Shown one piece after another: positions 6,938 to 8,550 of a stretch of 8,550 bases of DNA (within the stretch, counting starts at the first letter, position 1; every line of letters begins with the position of its first letter). Location: NCBI RefSeq assembly GCF_946885855.1, contig NZ_CAMPHH010000147.1, positions 1 to 8,550 of the forward strand, given 5' to 3'. The position numbers were made by a program, and so were the translations under genes. Under the pieces are notes generated by a model that saw only the letters and a list, made by a program, of their open reading frames with translations, searched no databases and was not told where the DNA came from. The stretch comes from an uncultured Actinotalea sp. GTDB taxonomy: Bacteria > Actinomycetota > Actinomycetes > Actinomycetales > Cellulomonadaceae.

Positions 6938-8179
6938 TCAGTTCCCGATCACGGACTGGAACTCGGTGTTGTACCGCGTCTCCTCCTCGGGCGTGAGCGC
7001 CCGGAAGACGCGGGCCCGGGACAGCGTCTCCTCGTTGGGGAAGATCAGCTGGTTCTCGGCGAGCTCCGGGTCGATGGTGAGCATCTCCTCGTACGCACCC
7101 TCGACCGGGCAGATGTAGTTGACGTACGCGGCGACCTCGGCCGCGACGGCCGGGTCGTAGTAGTAGTTCATGAGCCGCTCGGCGTTGGTCTTGCGCGGGC
7201 TGCCGACCGGGACCATGAGGTTGTCGCTCCACAGCGTGCCGCCCGCCTCCGGCAGCACGAACTCCCAGTTGTCACCGTTCTCGAAGTTCAGCACGGTGAT
7301 GTCGCCGGACCAGCCGATGACCGCGAGCGCGTCGCCGGACACGAGGTCCTCGGCGTAGGAGTTGCCGCGCACCTGGCGGATCTGGCCGGAGGAGATCTGC
7401 TCGTCCAGGACCTCCAGGGCGGCGAAGAACTCGTCGTCGCCCCAGTCCTCCGTGGAGGGGTCGACACCCTGCTCCATCATGATGATCCCGATGGTGTCGC
7501 GCATCTCCGAGAGCACCATGACCCGCCCGGCCAGGTCGGGGTTCCACAGGTCCGACACGGTCCGCAGGCCGTCCGGCACCGCCTCCTTGTTCCAGGCCAG
7601 CCCGGCGAAGCCGGACTGCCAGGTCAGGGAGTGCTCCCGCCCCGGGTCGAAGGAGACGTCGCGCAGGCCGGGCAGCAGGTTCTCCCAGTTCGGGATGTTC
7701 GCCTTGTCCAGCTGCTGGGTGTAGCCCAACCGGATCATCCGGGCGGCCATCCAGTCCGTCAGCGTGACAATGTCCTGGCCGATGTCCTGGCCGTTCGCGA
7801 GCTGCCCCTGGACCCGGCCGTAGTAGGAGTCGTTGTCCTCGATGTCCTCGGAGTACGTGGCCTCGATGCCCGTCTCCTCGGTGAACCGCTCCAGCGTCGG
7901 GTACGTCTGCGTCGTGTCGTCGTAGTCGAGGTAGAGGGTCCAGTTCGCCCAGTTCACCGTCGGGTCCGACTCGGAGACGTCTTCGACCGGTCCGCCCGTC
8001 GAGGTGCTCTCGCCCGTCGACGTCCCGCCCGTCCCGCAGGCCGCGAGCAGCGCGCCCATGCCGGCCACTCCGGCGCCGGTCTGCAGGACGGAGCGGCGGG
8101 ACACCCGGGAGCGCTCGGCGAGCTGGGCGCGGACGATGGCGCGGACGACGGGGTCGGCGGGTGCGGGACGACGCTTCAC
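6938..8179 (-). CDS. potD: Polyamine-binding lipoprotein, PotD-like (Tat signal)
   Basis: Extracellular substrate-binding lipoprotein of the importer, 413 residues. Seen: a basic N-region, a twin-arginine motif SRRSVLQ (Arg28-Arg29), hydrophobic core 35-46, and lipobox LLAAC with Cys48 as lipidation site, then a Gly/Ser/Thr-rich linker (49-63). Mature domain: NWANWTLYLDYD (76-87), ADLVTL-like QDIVTLTDWMAAR (136-147), AWNKEAV (195-201), DLWNPDLAGRV (210-220), GDALAVIGWSGD (282-293), SDNLMVPVGSPRKTNAE (318-334) and YICPVEGA (355-362). These match the spermidine/putrescine-binding PotD/PotF family (two-lobed type). Start GTG 8179 has AGGAG five bases upstream; extending to a TTG at 8344 adds 55 residues unlike any signal and is rejected. 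First gene of the transporter operon. Which polyamine is bound cannot be read from sequence. Confidence 0.94.
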   Translation of the reverse strand: MKRRPAPADPVVRAIVRAQLAERSRVSRRSVLQTGAGVAGMGALLAACGTGGTSTGESTSTGGPVEDVSESDPTVNWANWTLYLDYDDTTQTYPTLERFTEETGIEATYSEDIEDNDSYYGRVQGQLANGQDIGQDIVTLTDWMAARMIRLGYTQQLDKANIPNWENLLPGLRDVSFDPGREHSLTWQSGFAGLAWNKEAVPDGLRTVSDLWNPDLAGRVMVLSEMRDTIGIIMMEQGVDPSTEDWGDDEFFAALEVLDEQISSGQIRQVRGNSYAEDLVSGDALAVIGWSGDITVLNFENGDNWEFVLPEAGGTLWSDNLMVPVGSPRKTNAERLMNYYYDPAVAAEVAAYVNYICPVEGAYEEMLTIDPELAENQLIFPNEETLSRARVFRALTPEEETRYNTEFQSVIGN

Positions 8180-8347
8180 AGGTGCTCCTGTCGGGTCTGC
8201 GCCCCGGCGGGGCCGAGGTGCGGGTCGAACGGGGTGGGACGGGCCCGGCCGGCGGGACGGGCGCGGACGGCGGTGCCCGGCCCGGCCCCGGCGGACGTGC
8301 CGGTTGCGTGCGCCGATGGTGTCAGGGGGGCGCGCGTCACACAAGGG
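8180..8347 (-). other. GC-rich untranslated leader of potD
   Basis: About 160 bases between the candidate promoter and the potD start with no credible gene. It includes a perfect small hairpin GCCCC-GGC-GGGGC (8201-8213), 22 bases upstream of the start codon, and GGGACGGGC twice at an 18-base spacing (8236-8244 and 8254-8262). On the + strand 8231-8261 carries four or more G-runs (GGGG-T-GGG-AC-GGG, then GGG-AC-GGG after a 10-base loop). I recognise no known riboswitch consensus. Confidence 0.4.
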
Positions 8348-8375
8348 ATTCCATCGTCAGATCAGCACTCTGCAA
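8348..8375 (-). promoter_or_regulatory. Candidate housekeeping-sigma promoter of potD operon
   Basis: In the only AT-richer patch of the region, the - strand reads TTGCAG (8375-8370), 16 bases, then TGGAAT (8353-8348). This matches 3 of 6 and 4 of 6 of the TTGACA/TATAAT consensus. Transcription would start near 8341, giving a leader of about 160 bases. Prediction by eye only. Confidence 0.4.
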
Positions 8376-8388
8376 CGAAAAAGTCACA

Positions 8389-8413
8389 CGAACACGACCT
8401 GTTCGACGCGAAC
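8389..8413. promoter_or_regulatory. Cluster of three CGAAC half-sites, candidate operator
   Basis: CGAACA-CGACC-TGTTCG (8389-8405) is a perfect 6-bp-arm inverted repeat with a 5-base spacer, and its right half GTTCG pairs again with CGAAC at 8409-8413 across ACG. It ends 13 bases upstream of the candidate -35 box of potD, an activator-like position. On the - strand the same repeat can form a hairpin followed six bases later by TTTTT (8382-8378), so a terminator is the alternative reading. Confidence 0.45.
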
Positions 8414-8415
8414 GG

Positions 8416-8466
8416 CGGGACGGGGCCGCCGGGACAGCGCGGACGCACGGCGGCGACCCCGTCCCG
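8416..8466 (-). terminator. Long GC hairpin after the aldehyde dehydrogenase gene
   Basis: CGGGACGGGG (8416-8425) and CCCCGTCCCG (8457-8466) are perfect complements, and CCGCC (8426-8430) pairs with GGCGG (8449-8453) inside them, giving a 10+5 bp stem with a 3-base bulge and an 18-base loop. It begins 5 bases after the aldehyde dehydrogenase stop. No T-run follows directly, as is common for actinobacterial terminators. Confidence 0.6.
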
Positions 8467-8471
8467 GCGGG

Positions 8472-8550
8472 TCACTCGAACGCGCTCATGACGTGCTTGA
8501 TCCGCGTGTAGTCCTCGAACCCGTACATCGACAGGTCCTTGCCGTACCCG
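8472..8550 (-). CDS. patD: Aldehyde dehydrogenase C-terminus, probable gamma-aminobutyraldehyde dehydrogenase (partial)
   Basis: Only the last 25 codons are inside the window; the gene runs off the right edge. The residues GYGKDLSMYGFEDYTRIKHV, then MSAFE and a stop, are the typical C-terminal tail of NAD-dependent aldehyde dehydrogenases of the gamma-aminobutyraldehyde (PatD/YdcW) and betaine-aldehyde type. E. coli PatD ends with a closely similar GYGKD-S-YG-EDYT-RHVM pattern (from memory). The family oxidises 4-aminobutanal, made from putrescine by transamination, to GABA. The adjacent polyamine importer supports that substrate. It lies upstream of potD in the same direction but is separated by 292 bases that hold a hairpin and a candidate promoter, so it may be a separate transcript. 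Catalytic Cys and Glu are not visible here. Confidence 0.82.
   Translation of the reverse strand, partial: GYGKDLSMYGFEDYTRIKHVMSAFE

Noticed and set aside
5676..7118. A 480-codon open frame on the + strand opposite potA
   Set aside because: The composition is typical of an antisense frame (Asp/Glu/Arg/Val-rich, no motif), and the opposite strand encodes an intact ATPase with all motifs.
6933..7232. N-terminal extension of potA to an ATG at 7232
   Set aside because: It would overlap the potD coding region by about 300 bases in another frame with antisense-like composition.
8180..8344. N-terminal extension of potD from a TTG at 8344
   Set aside because: It adds 55 Arg/Pro-rich residues before a complete Tat lipoprotein signal; GTG 8179 has AGGAG at good spacing.
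8389..8405. LexA/SOS box
   Set aside because: The actinobacterial SOS box has CGAAC and GTTCG four bases apart; here they are seven apart, and no DNA-repair gene is next to it.
1..8550. Mobile elements, tRNA/rRNA genes, CRISPR arrays, phage or defence genes
   Set aside because: No transposase, integrase, terminal repeats, regularly spaced repeats, cloverleaf or defence-type domain could be seen; gene content and codon use are uniform and look chromosomal.

Overview
The window comes from a very GC-rich chromosome with GC-ending codons, frequent GTG starts and long spurious open frames on the opposite strand. This fits a high-GC actinobacterium, and the protein sequences look like the Cellulomonas/Micrococcales type; the genus is inference. 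There is no sign of mobile DNA, tRNA, rRNA or CRISPR.

Layout: on the + strand there is one gene, 27-1415, a PLP-dependent class III (HemL-like) aminotransferase. Everything else reads on the - strand, from right to left. First comes the last 25 residues of an aldehyde dehydrogenase of the gamma-aminobutyraldehyde type (8472-8550, cut by the window edge). Next is a 292-base non-coding stretch (8180-8471) with a long hairpin, a cluster of CGAAC half-sites, a candidate promoter and a GC-rich leader. Then come a tightly packed spermidine/putrescine-type ABC importer, potD-potA-potB-potC (8179-3910), a saccharopine-dehydrogenase-family oxidoreductase (3875-2580) and a membrane diguanylate cyclase (2534-1434). 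The cyclase ends 18 bases from the converging aminotransferase, across a small 14-bp tandem duplication.

How the genes fit together: the lipoprotein PotD captures a polyamine, PotB/PotC form the channel and PotA powers it. A transaminase and a gamma-aminobutyraldehyde dehydrogenase are the usual two steps that turn putrescine into GABA. The saccharopine-dehydrogenase-like enzyme has no standard place in that route; it is the main metabolic puzzle here, because this family makes or breaks secondary amines between an amino acid and an aldehyde. The diguanylate cyclase lies 45 bases downstream of it with no evident terminator, so polyamine uptake and c-di-GMP synthesis may be co-transcribed. Family assignments rest on motifs read directly; substrates, regulation and the link to c-di-GMP are inference.
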